Shown here piece after piece: positions 28,020 to 38,700 of a DNA stretch of 64,000 bases. Below the pieces are notes generated by a model that saw only the letters and a list, made by a program, of their open reading frames with translations, did not search any database and had not been told where the DNA came from. The stretch is taken from contig CM075743.1 in the NCBI GenBank assembly GCA_037974335.1, forward strand, positions 7,994,449 to 8,058,448, given 5' to 3'. Origin of the DNA: Prionace glauca (lineage: Eukaryota; Chordata; Chondrichthyes; Carcharhiniformes; Carcharhinidae). Position numbers and translations under genes: made by a program. The stretch's first letter is position 1. Each line of letters starts with the position of its first letter.

Positions 28020-30860
28020 CTAACAAGACCAAACAGTTTGATTATTAGCCTGAAAACTGTTCCAATACGCTGAAGGCGGGTGGTAAGAAGGAGAGATACT
28101 CGGTCAGTCATGTCTTGATGTGGAGTGTTGTCCCTCATGCTATAATCTCTGACTTCAGATTTGTGACCAGGTCCAGGAAAGACAAGCTATTGGGAACAGA
28201 AACACACACATTTGCTTTGTCTGCCTCATGTGTCTCCAGATTTGGGAAGTCTCCTAAGTCTAATGGCACAAAATACTTAGCAAATATAAATGAATCATAT
28301 TTATGATGAATTGTATCTTCTCGTGAATGTATTAGTACAACATGCAGACATTCACCAAATAAAGTAAACTGCATTATTAATTTTGGATGGGAAATTAAGG
28401 ATAATTTAGTTTTTAAAAATCTAATCAAGCCACATTTTTAAAATGGAAGCTGCCTTTAATTGGTCATTGTTTGAAATTGTGGGGAGGAGGTTTTACATTC
28501 TCACTTGTCCTGAAATTATAAAATCCTGCCCAATGTCAATGGAGCTTCTCACTGTCTGCCCGTCTCCCGCTCCGATTCCCGTGGCGGGCGAGGCAGTAAA
28601 ATTCCGATTATCTGTGTGCAATACATACTGAAAACTGCAGTGATAATAATCCTGAAAACAGAACATGTCTCTCGTTTGCAACTGTTTCTGTTGTTTAACA
28701 TACAGTTGATGAGATATGATTTTATGAAATTCTGTCAGAGACAATGTTCCTCTATAGTAAACAATTGGTTTATATTAATGTTCCCACTCTTTTTCTTTCA
28801 ATTCATTAACTTTATTAAACTAGATTTCACTTTTCACTCCTGCCCATTTTAACATTATCTAACACTATCTAACATTATCTATCTGCAATGGAGTTCTTGA
28901 TCAACATTATCAACTCTCTACTATTTACAACAGATCTATTTTCTAACTAGCAATGACAAACTCTCAGTCTCATCTTCTCAAGTTTCCCTAAGGAAATGAC
29001 CCAAAGTTCCTCCTATTATTTAAAACTTTGCACATCCCCCAGAATGTTTTGTGGAACTCAACCATGACTCCCATTGGAAACTGACCACAGTGTTTGATGG
29101 AGTTAGGCACAAACAACTCCCAAATGACATGCCAAGTATCAGTTGATATTTCATTGGACAGGTCACGACATGTTTCAACCTTCTCTGACCTTCATCAGTG
29201 TTTCAACACAATTTGTCCAAAATTCCCAGCATGCTTGATTATAGCTCTTAACAAATTCTCATTGCAGTTGCTGATGACCAACCGGCTACCATCCCCCCAC
29301 TTGATCCTGCAGTGTGAAGCAAATTGGATCACAAACTATGCCCAATTTCCTTCCACAGATCTTAAACAAGTGACATATTATCATTCTTTTATCCTTGCAA
29401 TTAACTAAATTCTTGCCTATGTAGCATCAATTCCATGTTCAACTGTTGGGTTTCCTCTTTATTCCATTTAACAAACCGAATCATATATAATATTAAATAA
29501 ATTCAAGTGCACAATGTTATTAATGCTGCAACATGTGGCATTAGGCAAATCCATGGATGAATCTTTATACGGCAGTCCCATAAATCATTCCACCAGTTAG
29601 TTCTTTTGATAGGTCCCTTTTAATCTTTTCAGTCCTTTGAACCACTTTAGTAAAAGTTGGATGGACATTCGCAAACTGTTTCTTAATTTCTATCAGATTC
29701 TCTGGTAAAAGTTCAATCATGGTGGCATATTTTTCAACACCCCTTTCAAATCATCTGTAACATTAAAAGAAACATCCTCTCTCTTATATATAGCAATGAA
29801 TTCCATACAGCCTACTCCAGCTGGTATTTGAGGTTTAAAGCAAAAAGCAATATTGGTAATGTTACATATTAATGTACCAGATCAATATTCCTTCAGTGAG
29901 GAGGTAACACAATATTCTCTCCCAGCCTTATGAGCTTGTCATATTTATATCAAGGCTTTTAGTTTCCACTCTACAATTTAAAACATAGTGGCTCAATTAT
30001 AGCAAAAGGTAACCTTTCCCCCACCCCATCATAGAACTCTTAGCTGCTCCTCCCAAATCCCACCACACTCCAATTAGAGTCAGCATTTGCATCCTCCTAT
30101 TATGAGCCAGCAATTCTCCCCCCACATCACCCCTCAGCAGTCAGTGCTGACACCAATCCCTTCTCCCGAATATCAGACCCTTCCCCCCCCTCCAGCAGTC
30201 AGTGTTGGCACACTCCCCTTTCCCCGAACATTGGAGCCCTTCCCTGCAACCCTTCACCACTGAGCCATTGCCGACAAACCAAGCCCCTTGCCACAAACGG
30301 CTACTCCAGCTCCCTTGTCCGCTCTGGCCCACCTTCACTTGTAAATGAATAACCCCTCCCCCATGAGACTCCCATTGAGGTCTGCCCCGGAACTGCCACT
30401 GATATAGGTTGGCACTGCCAAGTTGGCAAAGTTGGGGTGGTATGGTGCCAACTTGGCAGTGCCAACCTGCACCAAGGGAGAGTGCCCAAGGGCATTGCTG
30501 GGCCACTGCCTGACCATATCCCTCTCGCTCAGGGAGGGGGCTCCCAGAGCATGACTGGGTGAACCTGTTGTAAAATGCGCCAATGTGATGTCACATTGCT
30601 CCGGTTCGAAAACACAGCGAGGGCTCCACATCTGGGGGGTTGGGGGAGAGGGTGTCTTTAATGATATGGAAATATATGAAAATGTATGTAAATCAGGTTC
30701 TTGCCTACTAAGAAAATGAAACAAGAAATGTAGACATTTAATCAACAAACAGATGAATTATTGTCCAGATGTCGATATACAACCTGAAGGTCACAGTCAC
30801 TGTATGGATTTTGATTCCTTCACTAAATTTTTGGTCAAAATCATGTTTGTTGGTTTTTTT
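28020..30860. other. Gene-free stretch after gene B leader
   Basis: The first 0.2 kb matches the end of the window. After that AT-rich DNA with short shark-repeat-like patches. No Ig exon motif (WYxC, YYC) found on either strand. C-rich DNA at 30100-30650 codes for nothing recognised. Confidence 0.5.
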
Positions 30861-30862
30861 TA

Positions 30863-31010
30863 TTCGTGACACATGTTGGCTTACATTAACAATGCAATGA
30901 AGTTACTGTAAAAATCTCCCAGTCGCCATACCCCAGCACCAGTTCAGGTTCAGTGAGTGAGAATTCAGCATGGCCAATGCACCCTGACCAGCATGTCTTT
31001 CAGACTTCAT
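30863..31010 (+). repeat. SINE head, plus strand
   Basis: 'ggcttacattaacaatgcaa' then 'aatctcccagtcgcc' and 'gcatggccaatgcaccctga': a longer copy of the SINE whose head precedes the gene A C2 exons. Confidence 0.7.
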
Positions 31011-31733
31011 TTAATATTGAAAAAACATTCTATTATGTAGATTTGTTAAAAGAAATGTTCAAAGCTGGATGAGGATTGAATATTTGACCAGGATGAAAAA
31101 TTTCATTGATGTAGATGGAATCCCAGAATCTTCATTTTCCCACTTTGATCCAACTGTGAGAATTGGATTCATTGAGTGACTGGAAAAGAAAGTCATCGGA
31201 TTCATTGAGACTGGGAGAAAAATGCATCAATTGACATTTCAGTCTTGAACTGAATTCAGGAAATGGCAACAATTTGGGGCAGTTTCGAGATCACATTGAT
31301 CACCCATTGCGTGTTCGCTGGGAAACTCTTGTTTGTATCCTCATGAAGACACTATGCCCACTATGGCCGTGAATCTGATGAAGTCACCTGCGCCCTCCAG
31401 GTTTTGTCTGATATTGAATCCCCGTCAGCATTCTTTTGGTCCCCCAACCCTGCTCACCATCCTGCCCAGTCGCTGTGTTTACATAATGTTATTGTGTTAG
31501 CTTCCTAACAAAGTTGCTGTTCCTGTCAGTGGAAACTCAGACCAAGAATTAAGCTTTTCCGTTTGCCTTCGATGGTGCAGTTTTCATTTTTCATGTTAAT
31601 CACTTCACCATGAACCCAATCCCATGGAGTTGCGCTTGTCACACCCCAGCGATGCCAGTTTTCCTTAACCCTGTGTGTTCTGGAGTATCGCTGACAGGAA
31701 CATTGCACTCACTGCCATTTTCTCCTTCTCCAG

Positions 31734-31900
31734 TTTATTACGTTGTTCCCAATCTGAGCGGGTTAAAGGCCGTCTGCTTCTGGCTGGTTCTGAATTTCCT
31801 GTTAGGAGGTGCACTAGAGAATTGTGGGGTGATAAAAACAGAAAGTGCTGGAAAATCTCAGCAGGTCCGGCAGCATCTGTGGAGAGAGGAGCAGAGTTAA
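31734..31900 (+). CDS. Gene B candidate exon: lysine-containing transmembrane segment
   Basis: After a good pyrimidine tract and AG ('ttttctccttctccag'), phase 1 reads VYYVVPNLSGLK then AVCFWLVLNFLLGG. One Lys sits in a hydrophobic stretch, similar in layout to TREM/NKp44-type TM helices that pair with DAP12. The frame runs on through a SINE-like piece (from about 31830) to TAA at 31898-31900. The alternative donor G|GTGCAC is weak. It could be an activating receptor's TM exon with a repeat-derived tail, or chance. No Ig exon lies directly upstream. Confidence 0.35.
31830..31895 (+). repeat. Short interspersed repeat fragment
   Basis: 'gaaagtgctggaaaatctca' followed by 'gcaggtccggcagcatctgt' is a well-spread elasmobranch repeat motif. 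It supplies the end of the open frame starting at 31734. Confidence 0.6.
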
Positions 31901-32039
31901 TATTGAGTGGAATATGATTCTATTTTGGAACAGTGTGGGATGATGTTATTGGAAGTTTCTTACTCACTGAACAGATATCTCACCATTGTTATATTGCACC
32001 AGACAATGTTGCTGTCCCAGTGACCAGTCAATTCATAAC

Positions 32040-32515
32040 ATTCTTACTTCTAAGATCCAGATGGAGATGGAGGTCCACCTCGTGTCAAACGAGGGGCATT
32101 CACACGGCGGGTCGTGCCTGGGCTGCTCTTGGAAGTTCCAGGAGTGGCCTAGTACTTCATGTCGGTGTGTGTGCTTGATCCTGGACCGGTAGATAGGCGT
32201 CGCAACAGCTCAGTGACTAGCACTGCTGGCTGTGCAGGCACATGGATTTGGGCCTGTGTCTGTGGGAGTTTGCGCATTCTCCCTGTGGTTGCGTGGGTTT
32301 CCTCCGGGCGCTCCGGTTTCCTCCCACACCCCAAAAATGTGCTCTCAGGCTAATCGGTTTTTACCAAATTGACACTATTTCTTCCCTGAATCTGACTGAG
32401 TAGGGTTCCATTCATAGATATGCAGGGTAGAATAGGTTAGGGTGATGTGGCGGCGCTGGCTCGTTGGGCCGAAGGGCCTGTTTCCCGTGCTGGATTGTTC
32501 TTTGTTCTTTGTATC
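32040..32515 (+). mobile_element. LINE 3' UTR copy, plus strand
   Basis: Matches the reverse of 17098-17600, ending 'ttgttctttgttctttg'. A 5'-truncated insertion of the same LINE family, lying between the two candidate TM exons. Confidence 0.8.
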
Positions 32516-32744
32516 TTACTCAGCATTACAGATATACTGAGGAAATTTAATGAAACCAGCTCCATTTGATCTGTATCTAATCATCATGAAGTTGATCAGT
32601 GAAACTCTAGTTGATTGCTCCAGCTAATGTGCCTTGCCTGTGCGGTGCTGCTACAATAGGTCAGAGTGTAAAGAGGAGATTGTTTCAAACATGAAGCTGC
32701 CTCATTCCTTTCAAATCATTCTGTATTTCTTCCATTTTGCTCAG

Positions 32745-32835
32745 TTCCGTTATCTGGAATGTGATTTGCTGGGGGCTCTTTACCCTCCTGGTGATTTGTG
32801 TTATTTCGGTCACATGGTGCACGAGAAAATCTCAG
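32745..32835 (+). CDS. Gene B candidate exon: uncharged transmembrane segment
   Basis: Acceptor 'cttccattttgctcag', donor CAG|GTGAGG. Reading in phase 2, as in the other TM exons, gives SVIWNVICWGLFTLLVIC then VISVTWCTRKSQ: about 25 hydrophobic residues, no internal charge, then a basic stop-transfer. The length (91 bp) is close to the 89-bp TM exons of A and C, but the sequence is unrelated and it ends in phase 0. No cytoplasmic exon found downstream. Confidence 0.55.
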
Positions 32836-34240
32836 GTGAGGATTATGGACTTTCCAACAATCATTCTGAGCACCTTGTAATTATCACAGATATTGTGTAG
32901 AGAGACTTGCATTGATGTCAATGTCCACAGGATTAAACACAGGGGGGGGAATTTTACCTTTCATTTCCAAGTGTGGCAGGGGCAGGAAAAGAGGCGATGA
33001 AGAAATATGACTAAGAACAATGTGTATAAATGTTGAAGGGACAGGATGTTGCCCATCCCACCAGAAATTTAGTTATTTAAAGTGCAGAATGATATTTTTG
33101 AATGTCACTCTGATGCACTAAAGTTAAAATGGAAATCAGTCCCCTGCTCCCCTTGCACAACCCCATGCACCACCCCTCTCCCCGCATTTCCCCTTCCACA
33201 CCATTCCCCACTCCCCGTCCTTACATTGCCTCTGGGACTGACCCCTGACACCGCATGGGCACTGCCCTGCCACTGATCCCTGGCAGTGAATGGACACTGC
33301 TCATTGACAGTAACTTTGACTGATGCACTCACCTGACCATCTGCAGTGGGTCTCCCCTCCTGCTACATGCCATGGCCATCAACCATAATGCACACTGGTG
33401 TGCCCTCACACTGATCTGAGTGGATCATCGAACAGTGGAACTCAGGGCTGGAGGGGTTTGGGGGAATGGGGGTCGATCAGGTGCCAGGTCTTGATAATGC
33501 ATACAAATTGATTATGATGTTCAATGTTGAGAATCCTGTGAAGTCAGTGATGGGAGCTGGGGACAATCACAAAGTGACTTCCCATCAAAGTAATAATATG
33601 ATTTGAGCCTCTCGCGAGACTTTCTGCTCCTGTTTAGCCTCCTTCCTCCCTCATCCCCCACAGAGGAACTTGGATGGAAAGTCCACCCAAAGTATTTTAC
33701 AGATTATGTGGTTCAGTTTTGAAGTGTTGCTGATGTTATGTCAGAAAGATCAAGGAGATTGTTTGTTTTCGATTGTGTCAACATTCCTGATCCTTGTTAC
33801 AGCTGCATCCATCCTGAAGTGATCAGCTGTCTTTGTCCAGAGTAATTTCTACTCATAAATGGAAGTTTCACTTTACCACTGGAGGATTTTATAATGCATT
33901 GTTGGATTTTATAATGCAATGTTGAATTGTTGGTTCTGGATGGTGTCCGAACCACAGGAACAAAATATTGGCCTTGGAAGGGATGCATTGTCTGTTGTTC
34001 GATTTCACGGGATGTGTCAGGTTTTCAATTCTAGGTTGATTCTGTGTTTAATATCCTTCAAGACTGAAAATCTAAAGCTCTCTGGGGTGGAGAATTCCAA
34101 AAATTCGCAACAGCTTGAGTGAATAAAAATCTCCTCATCACATCCTTCGTGTCTATCACTTTATTCTGAGACTGTGATCCTGTGTTGCAGAATGCCCAGT
34201 CTGGTAGGGTGGTACATCTATGCTCAAAATATACCCTGTC
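32836..34240. other. No gene recognised
   Basis: No acceptor with a tyrosine-motif frame was found after the TM exon at 32745. C-rich patch at 33140-33300. Near 34080-34150 there is weak likeness to a LINE tail ('ggagaattccaaaaattcgc'). Confidence 0.4.
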
Positions 34241-34244
34241 AAGC

Positions 34245-34640
34245 TCCTTCATTCATTTGGGGACATGGGCATTGCTGGCTGGGTGGTATTTCTTGCCCAT
34301 CCCAAGAAGCCATTTTTCTGAATGGTTTGTGAGGACATTTCAAAGGACAGTTGAGAGATAACCACATTGCAGTGGCTCTGACATCACCAGACCAGGAAAT
34401 GATGGTAGACTTCCTTCCTTAACAGACATCAGCGAACTTTAAAGCAAGGGAGATTAGCAGGGTTTCCTGACAAATGACAACGATTTCGTGGTCATCATCA
34501 CACTTATAATTCCACATTTTAAAAATTCAAATCCAGTTCCCTCAGCTGCCGTGGTCAGATTTGAAACTGGGTCCCCAGAACATTGGCTGAGATTTTGGAT
34601 TAATAGACTAGCAATAGTACCACTAGGCCATCACCTCCCC
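34245..34640 (-). repeat. tRNA-derived SINE, minus strand
   Basis: Reverse of the SINE type at 23540: 'ggcattgctggctgggtggt' on the left, tRNA-like head on the right. Paired with 46640-47005, both lying upstream of a C2 exon. Confidence 0.65.
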
Positions 34641-34830
34641 ATGGATATATGCATATCTTTGGTTGTGGGAGGAAACTGAAGCACCCAGAGGAAAACCATG
34701 CAGACATGGGAAGAACGTGCAAACTCCACACTGACCACACAACCAATGCTGGAATTGAATCCGGGTCCCTGGTGCTGTGAGGCTGCAGTGCTAATCACTG
34801 TGCCACTGTATCACACTGGGTTGACTGAAC
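34641..34830 (-). repeat. HE1-type SINE head, minus strand
   Basis: 'gaatccgggtccctggtgct' then 'ctaatcactgtgccactg' in reverse is the tRNA-like head. Paired with 47006-47185. Confidence 0.65.
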
Positions 34831-35265
34831 AAGCAATCCAATCTAATCCCACCATATAGTTCTTGATCCAGAGCCCCGTAGGTTACAGCATCTCAAGTTT
34901 TATCCATTTTGTTTAATGTGATCAGGTTATCCACCTCTCCCACCCTTCCAGGCAGTGAGTTCCGGACCCTCAACATCCCCCGAATGAAATAAGCAACCTC
35001 CCCAAACCTTCTCGAATCCATCCACCAATTAATTGAAATCTTTGTCTCAGGTTGATTGTCTGATCTGGAGAGCTGCTATGTTCTGATGTAATAGTAGACA
35101 TTTTAGTTCAGGCTGCTTGGAGGATGGAGAGATGTGGAGAGCGAGATGTGTTGGTGAGATTGTAACGTGACTGACCCTGAATGAGAGGTTGATGAGCTGA
35201 AATTCACAGAGTGCTTGATTTTTAGATGTTCACTCAGTTTCTGAATGTTTGTTTCTTTCCCACAG

Positions 35266-35429
35266 AACCCGTGTCTGTTCCTGAACTTGGATTTCTATCA
35301 CCGCCAAATGCCTCATGTTCTGGGGGCTCAGTGTCCGTCTCCTATGAGTCTGTCCAGGGATCACTTTCTATTCAGTACATATGGTATGAAAAGACACAGT
35401 GTGAAGATTCAAAGATCTCTGACGTCAAT
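35266..35429 (+). pseudogene. Half C2-type Ig exon (gene B relic)
   Basis: Acceptor 'ctttcccacag' and the start EPVSVPELGFLSPP match the C2 exons, as does the intron before it (shared with 46.6-47.6 kb). The first core Cys is Tyr (SVSYES). Homology stops after SKISD, so the second half with YYC is missing, and no donor is seen. The open frame ends at 35468. Not expected to fold as an Ig domain. Confidence 0.8.
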
Positions 35430-35894
35430 TTATGCAGTAACTTCGCTCGGCAAGAGCCTCTTTCATGAGTTTCCAAGTTTATCTGTCCAGGTGATAAATT
35501 TAAAAAGTATTATCACATATGACATATTGTTGTGACATCTGTCGGTTCCCTTCACTCATGTGTAGGAGTTCATTGAGTGGTTCCGAATATCAAATAAGCT
35601 CAATATTAAACTCTCATCCTCTATTCAAATTTCTCCATGGTCTCGCCCCTCCTATCCTTATAAATGTTTCTGCGAATCTCGTGTTTCCCCAACTCTGGCT
35701 TCTTGAGTATTTCCAATTCTTCACCACACCGCTAACAGGAATGTTTCCAATTGTCTAGATTCAAAACTCCAGCAGCCTCTCTCTAAAACTGACCAGTCTC
35801 TTTGATCTAATCTTTGCCTCAGCAACAACCCTTGTCTGATGACATTACTGTAAAATGCCCGAGGAGGTTTTACTGGGTGTATGTTTGTTACTCC

Positions 35895-36187
35895 TGTTCC
35901 ATCAGAGGCACCAAGAACCCGAGTTCAATTCTGGCTTTGGGTGACTGTCTGTGTGAAGTTTGCATGTTCTCTCCATGTCTGCGTGAGTTTCCTTTGGATG
36001 CTCTGGTTTCCTCCCACAGTTCAAAAATGTGCAGGTTAAGCTGATTGACCATGCTAAATTGCTGCTTAGTGCCGGGGGATTAGGGGAGTAAATATGTGAG
36101 GTTACAGGGATAAGGCCTGGGTGGCAATGTTGTTAGTGCAGGCTCGCTGAGCCGAATGGTTTCCTTCTGTACTGTCGGCTTCTATGA
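35895..36187 (+). repeat. HE1-type SINE, plus strand
   Basis: 'gagttcaattctggctttgg' (B box) through 'tttcctcccacagttcaaaa' to the tail 'ccttctgtactgtcggcttc'. It splits one copy of the direct repeat described at 35807. Confidence 0.7.
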
Positions 36188-36358
36188 GTTAAAGTTCATT
36201 AAAAAGACCTCGGGAGAAATTCTCCCAAAAAAAGACCTAATTGCTGAATTCACAATAAAAAATGGTGTAATTCACAACTGTTTTTTCAGCGTGAGTTCAG
36301 ACTTGAATCTCCGCACTCTGTGCAATGCAGACGTCACAATTAACAATATCATTAAAAG

Positions 36359-36445
36359 TGTGGGTGGGTGGGGGGGGGGGGGGGGGGGGTGGGTGGCGGC
36401 GGGGGGGGGGGGGGGGTGGCGGGGGGGGGGGGGGGGGGGGGGGGA
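36359..36445 (+). repeat. Poly-G tract with runs of 20, 16 and 24 G
   Basis: G runs at 36370-36389, 36401-36416 and 36421-36444, joined by short T/C interruptions. Strong G-quadruplex potential. Run lengths may be misassembled. Confidence 0.9.
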
Positions 36446-36608
36446 CCGGGGTCTTTTCAGACATAGAGACTGAAATTGGCAGGATGAGCAGGAACAAACG
36501 CATGCGCACATCTCTGGAAGATCGCTGAAAAGACCTCCCTGCATCAAAATCACTGCCCTCCAAGCCCCACACACATCACTTGCCCCATCTCCCCTCCTCC
36601 CTCCCGAT

Positions 36609-36850
36609 ACAGACATCAGTGGCCTCATTTCTGTCCTCCCATTCCCTCCATACAGACATCGCTGGTCTCAGCGCTGAACCCCCTCCCCCCCGCGCCATAT
36701 AGACATTACAGTCCTCATCGTTGCCCACCCCCCTCCCTGACTCCATACAGACATCGGTGGCCTCATCGCTGTCTTCCACTGCCCCCAATACAGACATTGC
36801 TGAACCCCAGCACCCCCCACCCCCACCCCGCGCCACACAGGCATCACTCA
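36609..36850 (+). repeat. Minisatellite of about 45 bp, five to six units
   Basis: Units start 'acagacatc' near 36609, 36652, 36698 (atagac), 36747, 36790 and 36837, with variable C-rich ends. Degenerate, so not recent. Confidence 0.7.
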
Positions 36851-37134
36851 TATTTCTGGGGGACAGGGTGGTGGAATGAGAAAGGCTGGGGAAGGGTGAT
36901 GTGGTTTAAGGGCCCAGGTTGGTCTGAAGGGGAAATGGTGGCTGCATTTGCTCCTGGGATGTGGGGGATGTGTGTTGGTTGCAACTCCCTTCACTACACA
37001 GCACCAGCTCGGTGAAATGGGCTGCGATGAAGGCATCCCTCACTGCCCTTTCATGCTGCACAGCTGCCATTGCCACCTGCCCTCTTTCCTCTGGCTCCTC
37101 ATATGGCGGGATGTCCACTTCACTCGCTCGCCAA

Positions 37135-37263
37135 TTCTCCTCCTCCTCCTCCTCCCCCTCTTCCTCCTCCCCCTCCTGCTCCTCGTCCTCCCCCTCTTCC
37201 TCCTGTCCCTATTCCTTCTCCTCCTCCTGCTCTTCCTCCTTCTTCTCCTCCTCCTCCTGCTCC
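37135..37263 (+). repeat. Polypyrimidine (CTC)n tract
   Basis: Almost pure C/T for about 130 bp; on the minus strand it gives an acidic Glu run inside the Harbinger remnant. Polypurine/polypyrimidine DNA of this kind can form H-DNA. Confidence 0.85.
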
Positions 37264-37759
37264 AGTTGGTCTCTCCACTGCGAGGTGATGTTGTGCACAG
37301 TGCAGCAAAGGATGATGATGCGTGAAGAATGCACAAGGTCATACTGGAGGACCCCACCCCCCAACACCAGAGCAGTCCAAGCTGTAGAACCGCATTTCAC
37401 GCAGGCCAATGCGTTGCTCTATGATGGAGCAGATGGCTGTATGGGCCTCATTGTCATGGGTCTATGCCTCAATCTCGAGCCGCTGTCATCAGCCATGACC
37501 TTAGCGGGGTCTCCCAGTTGCCATCCTAGCAGCCTGGGCTTGTCTTCAAAGAACCCAAGGATGGCCGACTGCCTGAGGACAAAGCTGTCATGGACACTCC
37601 CTGGATGCCTTGCACCGGTCTGCGAGATCCACATGAGATGGTCACACACGATCTGCACTTTCTTGGAGTGGAACCCTTTTCTGTCGGTGAATGGGTGCAG
37701 TGTTCCATGTGGAGGTCGCAAGGCAATGTTAATCCTGTCCACTGCTCCCTGTACATTCA

Positions 37760-38314
37760 GTAAAAAGTCTGACAACACCAGGTTTTAGTCCAACCGATTT
37801 ATTTGAGAATAGACTCACAAGCTTTTGGGGTTAGTCCCTTTGTCAGGTGAATGGAGAGTTCTGGCCTCAGACAGAGCATATAAAGCACAGACAGTTTAGA
37901 GATTGCTGATTAGAATGCGAATCCTTACACCTAACCTGCTGTTCAAGTCCTAAAGTGGCTAATAATGTGAGTGGAAGGAGCACTGATCACAGGTTAAAGA
38001 GATGTGTATTGACTCCAGACAGTGAGTAAGGTTTTGCAAACCCAGGCAAGTCACGGGGGTCACAGATAGTGCGACATGAACCCAAGATCCCTGTTGAGAC
38101 CATCCTCATGTCTGCGGAACTTGGCTATCAGTCTCTGTTCAGCGACTCTGCGCTGTCGTGTGTCGTGAAGGCCGCCTTGGAGAATGCTTACCCGAAGATC
38201 AGAGGCTGAATGCCCGTGACCACTGAAGTGTTCGCCAACAGGAAGGGAACAGTCTTGCCTGGTGATTGTCGAGCGATGTTCATTCATCCGTTGTCGTAGC
38301 GTCTGCATGGTCTC
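37760..38314 (-). mobile_element. Penelope-like retroelement fragment with 13-bp TSD
   Basis: Flanked by CCCTGTACATTCA (37747-37759 and 38315-38327). The minus-strand frame (38308 to 38060) has TLRQRMNEHRS, PVGEHFSGHGHSASDLRV and RRVAEQRLI, ending LNRDLGFMSHYL, like the GIY-YIG endonuclease end of Penelope-like elements. The catalytic start of that domain is outside the fragment. A close relative is at 57068. Confidence 0.65.
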
Positions 38315-38700
38315 CCCTGTACATTCAACATCCCTGCAATGGCAGTGAAGCCTACAGCCTGGGCCTTCTGCTGTGCATGGCCCACATCAATAGACTGCTC
38401 ACCCACCTCCTGGCCCTCAGCGGTAGCCCCCTGCCCTCCTTCCTGAGGGACTGGGATTGGTCGCTCCTGTAGTGTTCTCCCCACACTCTCCACCTCCTGA
38501 GCTGCCTCCTTCTCCTTTTCATCCACCACCATAACAGCCAGATCCAAATCGCTCAGTTCAAGGTCCATCTGCACAGTGGGGTTTGGAAAGAGTAAAGAAT
38601 GACAGATTAATGTCATTGGCTGCATCGACCCAGCATCACCCCAATCCCTCACTTGGGCCAGTATCTCCAATTGTGGGAGCTGACAACACCACACAATCCA

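Larger units (their letters stand above)
36900..38700 (-). mobile_element. PIF/Harbinger transposase remnant, minus strand, split by an insertion
   Basis: HARBI1-like pieces in order on the minus strand: MLNVQGAVDRINIALRPP (first Asp), DRKGFHSKKVQIVCDH (second Asp), ARHPGSVHDSFVLRQS, HTAICSIIEQRIGL (Glu), GGGVLQYDLVHSSRIIIL, CCTVHNITSQ, then an acidic run and VRDAFIAAHFTEL. The pieces sit in different frames. An upstream open frame (38694 to 38284) may be a linked protein or the N-terminus. An insertion at 37760-38314 cuts the transposase near its first Asp. Inverted ends not located. Confidence 0.75.

Noticed and set aside
28780-30000. AT-rich stretch with a faint look of a decayed retroelement on the minus strand
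   Set aside because: No recognisable enzyme, structural or terminal-repeat motif; too weak to name a family or borders.
32634-32900. 88-codon frame across the 32745 TM exon
   Set aside because: It is in a different frame from the hydrophobic reading; the spliced phase gives the better TM helix.
37040-37788. Ser-rich, Pro-rich and Arg-rich open frames over the CTC tract
   Set aside because: Produced by the simple repeat read in several frames; only the minus-strand Harbinger blocks have real homology.
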